A stretch of 64,000 bases of DNA. Source: M3007 sp044226205. Its GTDB lineage: Bacteria; Bacteroidota; Bacteroidia; Chitinophagales; Saprospiraceae. Of the stretch, positions 1 to 9,153 are shown piece after piece. Within the stretch, counting starts at the first letter, position 1. Every line of letters starts with the position of its first letter. Below the pieces are notes generated by a model that worked only from the letters and a program-made list of their open reading frames with translations, ran no database searches and was not told where the DNA came from. The stretch is from NCBI GenBank assembly GCA_044226205.1, contig JBGAHL010000024.1:1-64000 (forward strand), written 5' to 3'. The position numbers were made by a program, and so were the translations under genes.

Positions 1-123
1 GAACAAGGGATTGAAAATTACAATAACCAATTGAAAGCCAGACAAGAAAAGCACTTGCAAAAATTGGCAGACAAACTGGGCTACATACTGTCTCCTAACC
101 CCGAAGCCCTCGTGGTTCATTAG
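1..123 (+). CDS. C-terminal end of an unknown protein (possibly a transposase)
   Basis: An open frame enters from the left edge and stops at TAG 121-123, giving about 40 residues. They are charged and helical (KARQEKHLQKLADKLGY), followed by a short tail. Lys/Arg/Gln-rich helices followed by LG(Y/F) are common at the ends of IS transposases, but no catalytic residue is visible, so this is only a suggestion. Nothing else of the gene is in the window. Confidence 0.45.
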   Translation, partial: EQGIENYNNQLKARQEKHLQKLADKLGYILSPNPEALVVH

Positions 124-184
124 GACCGAAGGGAGACATCCGAACCTGAAACAAAAAACCTCCATCTTCTACCCTTGGCCTAAG

Positions 185-205
185 TTTTTACAAAAAATGT
201 AAAAA
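185..205. repeat. AT-rich inverted repeat
   Basis: TTTTTACA (185-192) and TGTAAAAA (198-205) are perfect 8-base arms around an AAAAA loop. The repeat lies in the 197-base gap between the leftmost gene end and the TPR gene. It could be a weak terminator for the leftmost gene or an operator for the gene at 321. Nothing in the sequence decides between these. No clear TAnnTTTG promoter box is visible in the gap. Confidence 0.4.
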
Positions 206-320
206 TTGCCGGTCTGAAAACCTAAACAGTAACATTCGGCCCCGTGCTGCGGATAGAATATTGACCCGCTTCGACGAAAACCGTTGTTTCGAACGTTTTT
301 ACCAAAACACAAACTTTCCC

Positions 321-1445
321 ATGCGCACACGAAAAATCGCCTTTTCCAGCCTCCTGCTGCTGCTCCCCCTTTTCCTTGCCGCCCAATCGGCCGATGAACG
401 CATCAAGGAATTGTACGACCGCGATGCGTACGACGACATTATCAAAATTGCCCAAACCGCTCCCGAACTCAGCGACACGGGACTTTTCATCGTGGGGCGC
501 GCCTACTTCTCAACCGACGAAGATTCACTGGCTCAAGTGTACTTCAAACGGGCCATCGAACGCAATCCAAACTACTCGACTGCCTGGTTTTTTCGCTCCC
601 AGGCGGGGTATTTTATGAAAGACAGCGCCGAGGCATTCTCCAGTCTGCACCGGGCTATTGCCATCGATGCCAGCCGGCCCCTGTTCTGGAGTTGGAAAGG
701 CGATTTGTACTACATCTGGAACCAGCTCGATAGCGCCCTGCTGTTTTACCAACATTCGCTGACCATGTCCGAACCGCCCGAACGCGCTTACGTCCAGATC
801 GGCAACGTCCTGTCCGACATGGGCCGCGACAACGAGGCAGTCGACGCCTTTCAGACGGCCAAAACCAGGGTGGACAAAAACTCGGAATTTTACCAGGAAT
901 GCCTTTTCAACATCGGCAGCCTGGGCGTGCGTGTCCGGCGATACGCGGAAGCGGAAGTGGCGATCAAGGAGTTTTTACAAATTTCGCCCAATGACTACCG
1001 TGCCTATGCCTTTTTGATCCAGGTTTACTACGGCCAAAAAGAATACGCCAAAGGCGACGCCCTGAAACCCGTGCTGTACAGCGCCTGGCGCGCCAAAAAA
1101 CTGCCGAAAAGCATGGCCGATGATTTCTGTATAGACCAGTTCATGTGGAACGGGCAGCGCGTGCTGGTGTACGAACGATTTGTCAGCTCGGGAATGTTGT
1201 ACTACAAACACGTTTTTTACCTGCTCGATGCCAAGGGCAAAACCGAACTGACCGTGCAAACCGAATCGAGCGCTGCCGTCCGCCACGGCGACACCCATTA
1301 CGTGCTTGGCAAAGACAAGGGGCGCAAGCACTACACCTACATTCAGTACACCTTCCCGGAAAAACCGGATTATGACGAACTGAAAGCCGCCGTCATCGAA
1401 GTACTGGAGGGGAAAGCGAAGCCCAGCAGCTCTTCATCCAATTGA
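321..1445 (+). CDS. Secreted tetratricopeptide-repeat protein
   Basis: The protein has 374 residues from the ATG at 321. An in-frame start at 261 would place about 20 polar residues before the signal peptide, so 321 is preferred. Residues 1-22 (MRTRKIAFSSLLLLLPLFLA, then AQS) form a signal peptide. Residues about 60-265 are TPR-like helical repeats, with pairs such as AYVQIGNVLSDMGRDNEAVDAF and YAEAEVAIKEFLQISPNDY. The C-terminal 100 residues have mixed strands and a Ser-rich end. TPR proteins act as protein-binding scaffolds, and here the location would be periplasm or outer envelope. The stop overlaps a TTG of the next frame and the next likely ATG is 18 bases away, so it is probably cotranscribed with the beta-helix gene. 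No specific partner can be named. Confidence 0.8.
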   Translation: MRTRKIAFSSLLLLLPLFLAAQSADERIKELYDRDAYDDIIKIAQTAPELSDTGLFIVGRAYFSTDEDSLAQVYFKRAIERNPNYSTAWFFRSQAGYFMKDSAEAFSSLHRAIAIDASRPLFWSWKGDLYYIWNQLDSALLFYQHSLTMSEPPERAYVQIGNVLSDMGRDNEAVDAFQTAKTRVDKNSEFYQECLFNIGSLGVRVRRYAEAEVAIKEFLQISPNDYRAYAFLIQVYYGQKEYAKGDALKPVLYSAWRAKKLPKSMADDFCIDQFMWNGQRVLVYERFVSSGMLYYKHVFYLLDAKGKTELTVQTESSAAVRHGDTHYVLGKDKGRKHYTYIQYTFPEKPDYDELKAAVIEVLEGKAKPSSSSSN

Positions 1446-1462
1446 AAAACAAGGTGTTCCGC

Positions 1463-3742
1463 ATGATCAAATACCTCGGCCTTTTTCTGCTTTTTCCCGC
1501 CTGCCTGTCGGCCCAGCAACCTGAAATCACGCTGAAGGCAGGGCTCGACATCCGGCAGTCGTGCCGTGTAAAACCCCAGACTTACCGGCTGAAAGCCGGG
1601 GCCGATCCGGCTGGCACGGGTCCTTACCAGGGGCTCGTGACCATCAGCGGCGACAACCTGACGGTCGATTTTCAGCACGCCGAGTTGCTCAGCACCACCG
1701 ACCCGCATCGCCCCGATCTGTTCGGCGGACTGGCCGTGCTCGTCACCGGCCGGCACGTGACGATCAAAAACGCCCGAATCCGCGGGTTCAAGGTCGCCCT
1801 GCTGGCCGATCACGCGGACGATTTGACCCTCGACAGTTGCGACTTTTCCTACAACTACCGGTCGGGCCTGCGCTCCATCCGCGAACGCGAGGACTACTCC
1901 GACTGGCTGAGCTACCACCAGAACGACAAGGGCGAATGGCTGCGCTACGGGGCGGCCATGTACCTCCACCAGTGCGCCCGCCCGATGGTGCGCCAATGCC
2001 GCGTCACCGGCTGCCAAAACGCCTTGCTGCTCAATGCCTGCAACGATGGACTGGTGTACAACAATACCTTCCAGTTCAATTCGGGGCTGGGCATCGGGCT
2101 GTACAGAAGCAGCCGTAACCGACTGATGCACAATCGTCTGGACTGGAACGTGCGCGGCTATTCGCACGGATTTTACCAAAGAGGACAGGACTCGGCGGGC
2201 ATTCTGCTCTACGAGCAAAGCAGCAACAACCTCATCGCTTTCAACTCGGCGACGCACTCGGGCGACGGCCTGTTCCTTTGGGCCGGCCAGACGACCATGG
2301 ACAGCGGCGAGGGCGGCTGCAACGACAACTACATTTTCGGCAACGACTTTTCCTGCGCCCCGACCAACGGCATCGAAGTCACTTTTTCACGCAACCGCAT
2401 CCAGGCCAACCGCATCACCGAATGCACGTACGGCATCTGGGGCGGCTACAGTTACGAGACCCTGATCTGGGGAAATTTTATCACCGATTGCCGCACGGGC
2501 ATCGCCATCGAACACGGGCAGCAGGACACGATCCTGCAAAACTATTTCGACGGCGACTCCACCGGCATCCAGCTCTGGGCGCGCGGCGAACAGCCTGCCG
2601 ACTGGGGCTACGCCCTAAAAAGAGACACGCGCTGCCGCGACTTCAGCATCGACCGCAACGTGATGCTCAATGTGCGCAAACCCTTGAAAATCAGCGGCGC
2701 CGATAATATCAACGTCAACGGGGAAAACCTGTTTCTCGGTTTTGAAAACCTGTTGGGCAGCACGACGCCCAACACCGGGCTGAAATTTGCCCGCAACGAC
2801 CTTTACGGACCCGCCGCCCTGCTCGAAGCGAGCTGGGCCAACCCCGAACTGGCGTCGCAGCGCAGCCTCAATTTCAACCACCCCGACAAACGCCCCGACG
2901 ACCCCTACGAGCCTCTGATGACGCCCGTACGCGCCCTGAAAGAGCCCGACAGCTTGCCCGACGGCATGCTCGCCGCCCTGCCGGACAATTGGCCCAGAGG
3001 GCGCAGCCAGATCATCGTGGACGAATGGGGCCCCTACGATTTTCAGCGCCCCGTCGCGCAGCTCGAATCGGTCAAAGGCAACCGCTACCGCATCCGTCTG
3101 CTGGGGCCGCAGGGCAAATGGAGCATCCTTCGTTCGGACGGCGCGAGCAGTTTGTCTTCGGTCACCCCGGGCTTTCCGGCCCTGATCGAAGTCGAACGCG
3201 ACCCCAAGGCGGAAGGCTTGCACTTTGTATTCGAATACATTGGCGATCAGCCCATTACCACGGTTTTTGGAGAAATAATACCCGCCGGAAAGCCCTATCA
3301 GTTTACGTTTCAAAGGTTCGACACGCCCCTTTCCTGGTCGCTTCGCTTTTTCAATTACACCAATGAAAACGACCCGCTGAAACAGCCCGGGGCTTTCGAA
3401 GCCTTGTTGAAACAAACGCCTGCGGCGGAAAAAACGGTTGATGAACTCGCATTTGCCTGGTGGGATCGTCCGGCCGAGGGTGTCGATGCCGAGCACTTTG
3501 CCACGGTGGCCGAGACGACGCTCGAACTGCCCAAAGGCCGCTACAAAATCGAACTGGGCAGCGACGACGGCGCGCGCCTTTACCTTGATGGCAAACGCCT
3601 GATCGACCACTGGGATGTGCACGAACCCGCGACCGACGAGGTCACCGTGGCCCTCAACGGCCGCCACCGGCTCCGCATCGAGCATTTCGAAGCGGGCGGT
3701 TTTTCCACCCTCGATTTCAGGATCAAACGGGTGTACGACTGA
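1463..3742 (+). CDS. Secreted parallel beta-helix protein with C-terminal PA14-like domain
   Basis: The protein has 759 residues from ATG 1463, chosen because it begins a signal peptide (MIKYLGLFLLFPACLSAQQ). A TTG at 1442 would add seven polar residues. Residues about 60-430 show the rung pattern of right-handed parallel beta-helix proteins (NosD/pectate-lyase-like fold): repeated short strands with N and G turns, such as NALLLNACNDGLVYNNTF and NNLIAFNSATHSGDGLFLW. Residues about 635-759 resemble a PA14 carbohydrate-binding domain (LPKGRYKIELGSDDGARLYL, then DGKRLIDHWD). Such proteins bind or cleave polysaccharide at the cell surface, and no lyase active site can be assigned. There is no T9SS sorting tail. 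It precedes two glycosyltransferase-type genes, which fits a role with surface glycans. Confidence 0.82.
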   Translation: MIKYLGLFLLFPACLSAQQPEITLKAGLDIRQSCRVKPQTYRLKAGADPAGTGPYQGLVTISGDNLTVDFQHAELLSTTDPHRPDLFGGLAVLVTGRHVTIKNARIRGFKVALLADHADDLTLDSCDFSYNYRSGLRSIREREDYSDWLSYHQNDKGEWLRYGAAMYLHQCARPMVRQCRVTGCQNALLLNACNDGLVYNNTFQFNSGLGIGLYRSSRNRLMHNRLDWNVRGYSHGFYQRGQDSAGILLYEQSSNNLIAFNSATHSGDGLFLWAGQTTMDSGEGGCNDNYIFGNDFSCAPTNGIEVTFSRNRIQANRITECTYGIWGGYSYETLIWGNFITDCRTGIAIEHGQQDTILQNYFDGDSTGIQLWARGEQPADWGYALKRDTRCRDFSIDRNVMLNVRKPLKISGADNINVNGENLFLGFENLLGSTTPNTGLKFARNDLYGPAALLEASWANPELASQRSLNFNHPDKRPDDPYEPLMTPVRALKEPDSLPDGMLAALPDNWPRGRSQIIVDEWGPYDFQRPVAQLESVKGNRYRIRLLGPQGKWSILRSDGASSLSSVTPGFPALIEVERDPKAEGLHFVFEYIGDQPITTVFGEIIPAGKPYQFTFQRFDTPLSWSLRFFNYTNENDPLKQPGAFEALLKQTPAAEKTVDELAFAWWDRPAEGVDAEHFATVAETTLELPKGRYKIELGSDDGARLYLDGKRLIDHWDVHEPATDEVTVALNGRHRLRIEHFEAGGFSTLDFRIKRVYD

Positions 3743-3817
3743 GCCGTGCCGGGGCTTTTTTGTCTGACGCATAATGGCGGATTGATTGTCGGATGCCTCC
3801 GTCTGCGATGCGTTTGC

Positions 3818-3825
3818 TACCTTTG
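3818..3825 (+). promoter_or_regulatory. Bacteroidota-type -7 promoter box
   Basis: TACCTTTG matches the TAnnTTTG box of the Bacteroidota housekeeping sigma factor. Transcription would begin about 7 bases downstream, near 3832. This makes the upstream ATG at 3793 unusable on this transcript and supports a later start for the glycosyltransferase gene. A clear TTTG at -33 is not seen. Confidence 0.55.
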
Positions 3826-3852
3826 CGTGCCTTCCCAAACGGCGTTTTTATT

Positions 3853-4587
3853 TTGCAGTCCACATCATTTCGCCTACAAGTCATCGTGCCTTGCTACAAC
3901 CCGCCGGAAGGCTGGGAAGCGGCACTTGCTTCCAAATTCCTTGATTTTCAGAAATTTATAAATAAACTCGGCGCACAGACGAGCCTCATCGTCGTCAACG
4001 ACGGCTCGCAGCGCAACGCCGAGGAAGCCAATTTCGCGACGCTGCGACAGTTGGCCTCCGACGCGCAGGTGGTCAGTTACGCCGAAAACCGGGGCAAAGG
4101 TTATGCCTTGCGGCAGGGCGTGGCGGCTTCCGACGCGGATTTCTGTCTGGTGACCGACGCCGATTTTCCCTACACCCTCGACAGTATGCAGCGGGTGGTC
4201 GAAACCCTGCGCGACAAAGGCGGCATTGCAGCCGGCAACCGCGACCAGGGCTACTACGACCGGGTGCCGCCGTTTCGCCGCCGCCTCTCGAAAAGCCTGC
4301 GATGGCTGCTGCGCAATGTGCTGCGCCAGCCCATCGACGATTCGCAGTGCGGCCTGAAAGGTTTCGATGCATCGGGCAAAGCCGTTTTCCTCGAAACCAC
4401 CATCGACCGCTTCCTGTTCGACCTCGAATTTTTGATGCTCGCCAACGGCCGCGTGCCTGTGACGCCCGTGCCCGTGGAACTCCGGCCCGGCATCACGTTC
4501 AGCAAGATGGGCAGCAAAATCCTGCTCACGGAAGGCGGGAATTTTATGAAGCTGTTTTTTAAAAATTTGTTGCACCTGAAAAATTAA
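3853..4587 (+). CDS. Family 2 glycosyltransferase, dolichyl-phosphate-sugar-synthase type
   Basis: It transfers a sugar from a nucleotide donor, probably to a polyprenyl phosphate carrier on the inner membrane face. The GT-A fold is clear: VIVPCYNPPEGW near the N-terminus, IVVNDGS, ENRGKGYALRQG, the DXD-type VTDADFPY (about residue 97) and the DSQCGLKGF acceptor-region motif seen in DPM1-like enzymes. The open frame reaches ATG 3793, but the TACCTTTG box at 3818-3825 lies inside that extension. The TTG at 3853 gives 244 residues starting just before the fold and is preferred. It ends four bases before the GTG of the GT-C-like protein, so the two are cotranscribed and probably work together: this enzyme charges the lipid carrier and the membrane protein uses it. 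Confidence 0.82.
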   Translation: MQSTSFRLQVIVPCYNPPEGWEAALASKFLDFQKFINKLGAQTSLIVVNDGSQRNAEEANFATLRQLASDAQVVSYAENRGKGYALRQGVAASDADFCLVTDADFPYTLDSMQRVVETLRDKGGIAAGNRDQGYYDRVPPFRRRLSKSLRWLLRNVLRQPIDDSQCGLKGFDASGKAVFLETTIDRFLFDLEFLMLANGRVPVTPVPVELRPGITFSKMGSKILLTEGGNFMKLFFKNLLHLKN

Positions 4588-4591
4588 AGCC

Positions 4592-6988
4592 GTGGAACAC
4601 AACCCGTTACAGCAAATTGAAACAAGGCTGCACAACCTGGCTTCTCCCCGGCGCTCCCATACTTTCTGGGGCCTCATGCTGCTCCTCGTCATCGCTGCGG
4701 GCCTGATTTGGCTGAAACACGGCGAATGGCTGAAAGCGCCGGGCGATTACATGCTGACCGACTCCACCGACGGTTTTAAGAACTACGCCACCACGATCTG
4801 GCACGTGCGCTACGACTCCACTTTTACGCACTATGGGGGCATGAATTATCCCTTCGGCGAGCACGTGCTGTTTACCGACAACCAGCCGGTTTTCAGTTCG
4901 GCCCTGCAATGGTGGGACCGGAAGCTGAGCCCGCTCGGCGAGGGTGTGGTCGGCGCCCTGAATCTTTTTCAGGTGATCTCCCTGCTGCTGGGCTGCGGCG
5001 TTATGTTTTTGTTGCTGCGCAAACTTCACCTGGCGGTGTGGTACGCGGGACTGGTTTCGCTGGGCGTGATCTTTTTATCGCCGCAGATCAATCGTTTCGA
5101 CGGGCACTTCGGCTTGTCGCACACCTTTATTTTCCCCATGCTGCTCTACCTGCTTTGCCGCTACGAAGAGCGGCGAAGCAGGCGATACCAGAGTTTGCAG
5201 ATCGGCATTCTGATCTGGCTGGCCGCGCAGCTGCACTTTTATTATTTCGGCCTTTCAGCGCTGTTTTTGAGTCTTTACATGGCTTATCAGGTGATCATCG
5301 ACCGCTCGTGGCGCAACATCAGGGTGCGGTTCAGCCACTGGGTCGTTATGATCCTTTTGCCGTTTGCGCTGCTGAACGTGTGGGTGCACTGGTCCGATTT
5401 CGTGACCGACCGACCGGCCAATCCTTACGGATTCACCACCTACATCGGCTATTGGGAAGGGGTGTTTTTACCGTATGAAAATTTCCCCCTGTTCAAGGGG
5501 CTCGACAAGGCGCTGACCTCGCTGTTCAACATGCCGATCCGCAGGGTCGATTACGAAGCGCGGGCCTACGCGGGTCTGGTCGTGTTCGGGTACACCCTCT
5601 GGCTGTTGTTTTCCGGGTTCCGCATGTTTGCCAAAAGCTGGAACGCGGCGGCCTACCACCGCACGCACAAGCGTTACCTGATTGGCATTTTTACGGCAGC
5701 CTTCGTGCTGCTGATCTTTTCCTGCGGCTTTCCGTTCGCCATCAAGGGCATGCAATGGATGGTCAATTATTTCGGTCCGCTGCGGCAATTCAGGGGCCTC
5801 GGGCGCTTTACCTGGGCTTATTATTACGTGGCCAATACGGTCGTTTTTTATGTTTTGTGGAACTGGGCGATGCGTTTCAGGGGCATCCGCGGCGGCAAAG
5901 CGCCCTGGCTGGGCAAGGCCGTGATGGGGCTGGCCCTCGTCATTCTGCTCTGGGAAGCCTGGACGATGCAGCACACCCGAACCCTCAACCTCCACCCCAA
6001 CATCGAGAAAAAAGAAGTGGCGGAAAAAGAGTTTCCCTGGATCGGGAAGGTCGATTTTTCGCCCTACCAGGGGCTGCTGCCGCTACCGTATTACCACATG
6101 GGCTCTGAAAACATCTGGCTTGAATTCGACGGCGGATTTTTCAAAAAAGTACAAACAACAGCCCTGCAAACGGGCGTGCCCGACCTCGGCGTCAACCTGA
6201 GCCGCACCTCCTGCGCCCAGACGGTCAAATCCGTGCAACTCCCCCTGGAACCCTGCGAAACGCCCATGCTGCTCGGCGAACTGCCCGACAATCGCCCCCT
6301 GGCCGTCATCGTCGATGAAGGCCGCTGGGACGAAATGCGCCGCAAACACCAGCACTTGATCGGAAAAGCAACCATGGTGTACGACGGGCCGGGCGTCAAA
6401 ATCCTGTCGCTCTCGCCCGACAGCCTGCGCGCCGCCGTACGCGAAAGCCATCGGGGCGTGACCAACTACGTCGACTCCCGCGGCCAGTACCGCATCGGGC
6501 GCTGGCTCTCCTCCCGACCTGATACGCGTTTCTACTACCAGTCCTACGACTCGCTCACCACCACCCTGAAAGTGTTCCAGGGCAAAGGCGCCTTTGCCGG
6601 CGACATGGGCGACACCAGCTGGATTTACCGCGCACCGCTGCCCAAAGGGCACTACATCATCTCTTTCTGGCTGCACGTCAACCAGGACCTAGGCATGAAC
6701 CACGAGATGAAAATTGTGGAAAACAGCCTGACCGACGGTCGGGAAATCCATGTCAGCCACGAAGCCCTGCGTTTTCACCTGCGCTCCGTGGTCGGCGAAT
6801 GGGGCTTGTTCGAACTCGATTTTCAGGTGTACGAGCCCGATAGCCAGCTGCGCATATTTTTACAAAAACAAGGGGTGAAACAACCGTTTTACCTCGACGA
6901 ACTGGTCATCCGAATCATCGACGGCGAACTGGTGCGGCGCGAGCCGGGCTGGATCATTGCCAACAACTTCTGGTACCGGGAAGAATAA
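4592..6988 (+). CDS. Polytopic membrane protein, GT-C glycosyltransferase-like
   Basis: The protein has 798 residues from a GTG start four bases after the GT2 gene. Residues about 23-480 hold roughly ten hydrophobic segments (for example FWGLMLLLVIAAGLIWL and GALNLFQVISLLLGCGVMFL). A long first outside loop carries acidic residues (MLTDSTDGFKNYATTIWHV, then FTDNQP), as in GT-C enzymes that use polyprenyl-phosphate sugars. The last 300 residues are soluble and beta-rich, with a jelly-roll-like end (LPKGHYIISFWLHV). Function as a lipid-sugar-dependent glycosyltransferase is inferred from topology and from the GT2 partner. No family name is certain. Confidence 0.7.
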   Translation: MEHNPLQQIETRLHNLASPRRSHTFWGLMLLLVIAAGLIWLKHGEWLKAPGDYMLTDSTDGFKNYATTIWHVRYDSTFTHYGGMNYPFGEHVLFTDNQPVFSSALQWWDRKLSPLGEGVVGALNLFQVISLLLGCGVMFLLLRKLHLAVWYAGLVSLGVIFLSPQINRFDGHFGLSHTFIFPMLLYLLCRYEERRSRRYQSLQIGILIWLAAQLHFYYFGLSALFLSLYMAYQVIIDRSWRNIRVRFSHWVVMILLPFALLNVWVHWSDFVTDRPANPYGFTTYIGYWEGVFLPYENFPLFKGLDKALTSLFNMPIRRVDYEARAYAGLVVFGYTLWLLFSGFRMFAKSWNAAAYHRTHKRYLIGIFTAAFVLLIFSCGFPFAIKGMQWMVNYFGPLRQFRGLGRFTWAYYYVANTVVFYVLWNWAMRFRGIRGGKAPWLGKAVMGLALVILLWEAWTMQHTRTLNLHPNIEKKEVAEKEFPWIGKVDFSPYQGLLPLPYYHMGSENIWLEFDGGFFKKVQTTALQTGVPDLGVNLSRTSCAQTVKSVQLPLEPCETPMLLGELPDNRPLAVIVDEGRWDEMRRKHQHLIGKATMVYDGPGVKILSLSPDSLRAAVRESHRGVTNYVDSRGQYRIGRWLSSRPDTRFYYQSYDSLTTTLKVFQGKGAFAGDMGDTSWIYRAPLPKGHYIISFWLHVNQDLGMNHEMKIVENSLTDGREIHVSHEALRFHLRSVVGEWGLFELDFQVYEPDSQLRIFLQKQGVKQPFYLDELVIRIIDGELVRREPGWIIANNFWYREE

Positions 6989-7049
6989 CGGGCGCGACAT
7001 CTCCGCTGATCATAAGGCCTGATTTTTTGAAAAAAATTGATCGAACGAT

Positions 7050-8327
7050 ATGCTGCTTCTGCTCAAAAACGTCCGCCTCATCACCGCCGAAGGCGAATCC
7101 ACTGCCCGGCAAGACCTGCTGATCCGCGACGGAATTATTGAAAAAGCGGGCCTCGGGCTGAGCGCCGAGCCGGGCGCCGAGGTGTGGGATTTCCCCAACG
7201 CCTGCGTGTCGCCCGGCTGGTTCGACCTCGGGATACAGACCGGCGACCCGGGTTTCGAGCACCGCGAGGACCTCATTTCAGCGACGCGGGCGGCGGCGGC
7301 AGGCGGTTTTACGGCTGTGGCGAGTTTTCCGAACACCCAGCCGGCCATACATGCCAAAACCGAGGTGCAGTACGTGTTGAACAAAACAGCGGGTTCGGCC
7401 GTGCGCGTTTTCCCCGTCGGCGCCATTTCGCAGGACGCGGCCGGCAAGGATCTGGCCGAGTTGTACGACATGCACGCCGCCGGCGCAATTGCCTTCTCCG
7501 ACGGTGCGGCGCCCGTGCAGGATGCCGGGCTTTTGCTACGCGCCCTGCAATACAGTCAGGCATTTAACGGCCTCATTATCAACCACCCGCACCACAAAAC
7601 CATCGCGGCGGGCGGCCAGTTGCACGAAGGGCTGGTCAGCACCAGTCTGGGCATGAAAGGCATCCCGTCGCTGGCCGAGGAGATCATGCTGCAGCGCGAC
7701 CTCAGCCTGCTCGAATACGCGGGCGGGCGACTGCTCGTCCACCTCGTTTCCAGCCGAAAAAGTGTGGACCTGCTGCGCCGCGCCAAGGCCGCCGGCCTCG
7801 ACGTCAGCGCTTCCGTGAGCCTGCTGAACCTGTGCTTCACCGACGAGCAAATGAGCGGCGCGCAGGCGTTCGACAGCAACTGGAAAGTACTGCCCCCCCT
7901 GCGCGGCGAAGCCGACCGGGCGGCCTTGCTCGAAGGGCTGGCCGACGGCACCCTCGATCTGGTGTGCACCAACCATTCGCCCTGGGATCAGGAAGCCAAA
8001 AACCTGGAATTCCCGTACGCCGACTTCGGCATGATCGGTCTGCAAACGGCTTTCCCCCTCTGGCAGACGCAGCTGGGCAGTCGGCTGACGCCGGCTGATT
8101 TCGTGCGCGTTTTTGCGGTGGCGCCCCGCCGCGTGCTGGGCCTGCCCGTGCCGGAAATTCGCGTCGGCGAGCGGGCCGAACTCACCGTTTTCGACCCCGA
8201 GGCGCCGTTTGAACTGCGGGAAAGCGACATCTTGTCGAAGTCGAAAAACACGCCGTTCAGCGGCCGGCCCATGCGCGGCAAGGTGCTGGGCATCGTGAGC
8301 GGCGCGCAGGCTTTAACCTCCCGTTAA
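7050..8327 (+). CDS. Dihydroorotase-like amidohydrolase lacking the metal-binding HxH motif
   Basis: This is a 425-residue member of the dihydroorotase (PyrC, pyrimidine synthesis) branch of the amidohydrolase superfamily. The landmarks are present: SPGWFDLGIQTGDPGFEHRED at residues 54-73, GGFTAVASFPNTQP, and a C-terminal VLGLPVPEIRVGERAELTVF segment that rebuilds the small beta domain. Active enzymes have DxHxH where this protein has D59-L-G61-I-Q63, and the usual TDHAPH is TNHSPW (about residues 304-311), so zinc ligands and the catalytic Asp are missing. Similar sequences are annotated as dihydroorotase in many Bacteroidota. The change is therefore inherited by the subfamily and is not damage here. 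It may be a structural partner of aspartate carbamoyltransferase or have another function. Confidence 0.8.
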   Translation: MLLLLKNVRLITAEGESTARQDLLIRDGIIEKAGLGLSAEPGAEVWDFPNACVSPGWFDLGIQTGDPGFEHREDLISATRAAAAGGFTAVASFPNTQPAIHAKTEVQYVLNKTAGSAVRVFPVGAISQDAAGKDLAELYDMHAAGAIAFSDGAAPVQDAGLLLRALQYSQAFNGLIINHPHHKTIAAGGQLHEGLVSTSLGMKGIPSLAEEIMLQRDLSLLEYAGGRLLVHLVSSRKSVDLLRRAKAAGLDVSASVSLLNLCFTDEQMSGAQAFDSNWKVLPPLRGEADRAALLEGLADGTLDLVCTNHSPWDQEAKNLEFPYADFGMIGLQTAFPLWQTQLGSRLTPADFVRVFAVAPRRVLGLPVPEIRVGERAELTVFDPEAPFELRESDILSKSKNTPFSGRPMRGKVLGIVSGAQALTSR

Positions 8328-8330
8328 AGC
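8310..8330 (+). terminator. Inverted repeat over the stop codon, possible terminator
   Basis: GCTTTAAC (8310-8317) and GTTAAAGC (8323-8330) are perfect arms around CTCCC. The stop TAA lies in the right arm. No T-run follows, so it is at best a weak terminator. A near-match promoter box TACTTTCG (8350-8357) follows and could serve the DUF4197 gene at 8440. Confidence 0.4.
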
Positions 8331-8439
8331 TTCGGATAAAATATGCCGGGTACTTTCGTGGTTCCTTAGGAATATTTCCTCAAACGGCCCTGACGCCAGG
8401 GCTGAACGCACCCATTCTGTTTCGCACACAACATTTTTC

Positions 8440-9153
8440 ATGAAAAAATTTACCCTTTCCCTGCTGGTTGCCAGCCTGTTTTTTGTCCTCCCCTCCTGCG
8501 AAACCCTGCAAGGCATTGCCGATCAGGTGTTGGCCGAACCCAGCCTCGACGAGATCGTTCGCGGCCTGAAAGAAGCGCTCACCAAGGGCGCCACCAAAGG
8601 CGCTTCGGAACTCAGTCAGCGCGACGGTTATTTTAAAAGCGCCTACAAAATCCTGCTGCCTTCCGACATCCGAACGGTGACCGACCGACTGAAAAACGTC
8701 CCCGGTTTCAGCAATCTGGAAAACGAATTGCTCGAAAAAATGAACCGCGGCGCCGAAGATGCCGCGAAAGAAGCCGGCCCGATTTTTATGAATGCCATCC
8801 GCGACATGAGTTTTCAGGACGCCACCAACATCCTCATGGGCTCCGACAACGCCGCCACGGAATACCTGAAAAAAACCACCACGCAGCAGTTGTACGACAA
8901 GTTCAACCCCAAGATCGTGGCCTCGCTCGACAAAATCGGCGCCAACGACCTCTGGCGAAACGCCACCACCGCCTACAACAAAATCCCGCTGGTGACCAAG
9001 GTGAATACCGACCTCGACGATTACGTGACCAAAGAGGCCCTGAAAGGCTTGTTCGGTAAAATCCAGGAAGAGGAAAAAAATATCCGTAAAAACCCCGGCG
9101 CGCGCAGCTCCGAGCTTTTGAAAAAGGTGTTTGCCAAACAAGACAGGAAGTGA
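8440..9153 (+). CDS. DUF4197 lipoprotein, copy 1
   Basis: The protein has 237 residues with a lipoprotein signal ending at C20 (FFVLPSC). The rest is the DUF4197 family: GLKEALTKGATKGASELS, YKILLP, VPGFSNLENELLEKMNRGAE, SFQDATNILMGSDNAATEYL, QLYDKFNPKIVASLDKIG and a basic tail ending KKVFAKQDRK. Function is unknown. Members are periplasmic or membrane-anchored helical proteins of Bacteroidota and Proteobacteria. A close paralogue follows at 9299, separated by a 7-bp tandem repeat that begins inside this stop codon, so the pair arose by local duplication. Confidence 0.88.
   Translation: MKKFTLSLLVASLFFVLPSCETLQGIADQVLAEPSLDEIVRGLKEALTKGATKGASELSQRDGYFKSAYKILLPSDIRTVTDRLKNVPGFSNLENELLEKMNRGAEDAAKEAGPIFMNAIRDMSFQDATNILMGSDNAATEYLKKTTTQQLYDKFNPKIVASLDKIGANDLWRNATTAYNKIPLVTKVNTDLDDYVTKEALKGLFGKIQEEEKNIRKNPGARSSELLKKVFAKQDRK

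Noticed and set aside
2615..3838. 407-codon minus-strand frame under the beta-helix gene
   Set aside because: The plus-strand gene has a signal peptide, beta-helix rungs and a PA14-like end, while the minus-strand product has shadow-like composition.
3793..3852. ATG at 3793 as the start of the GT2 gene
   Set aside because: The TACCTTTG promoter box lies inside the extension, so the transcript would start after this ATG, and the extra residues are unlike the family.
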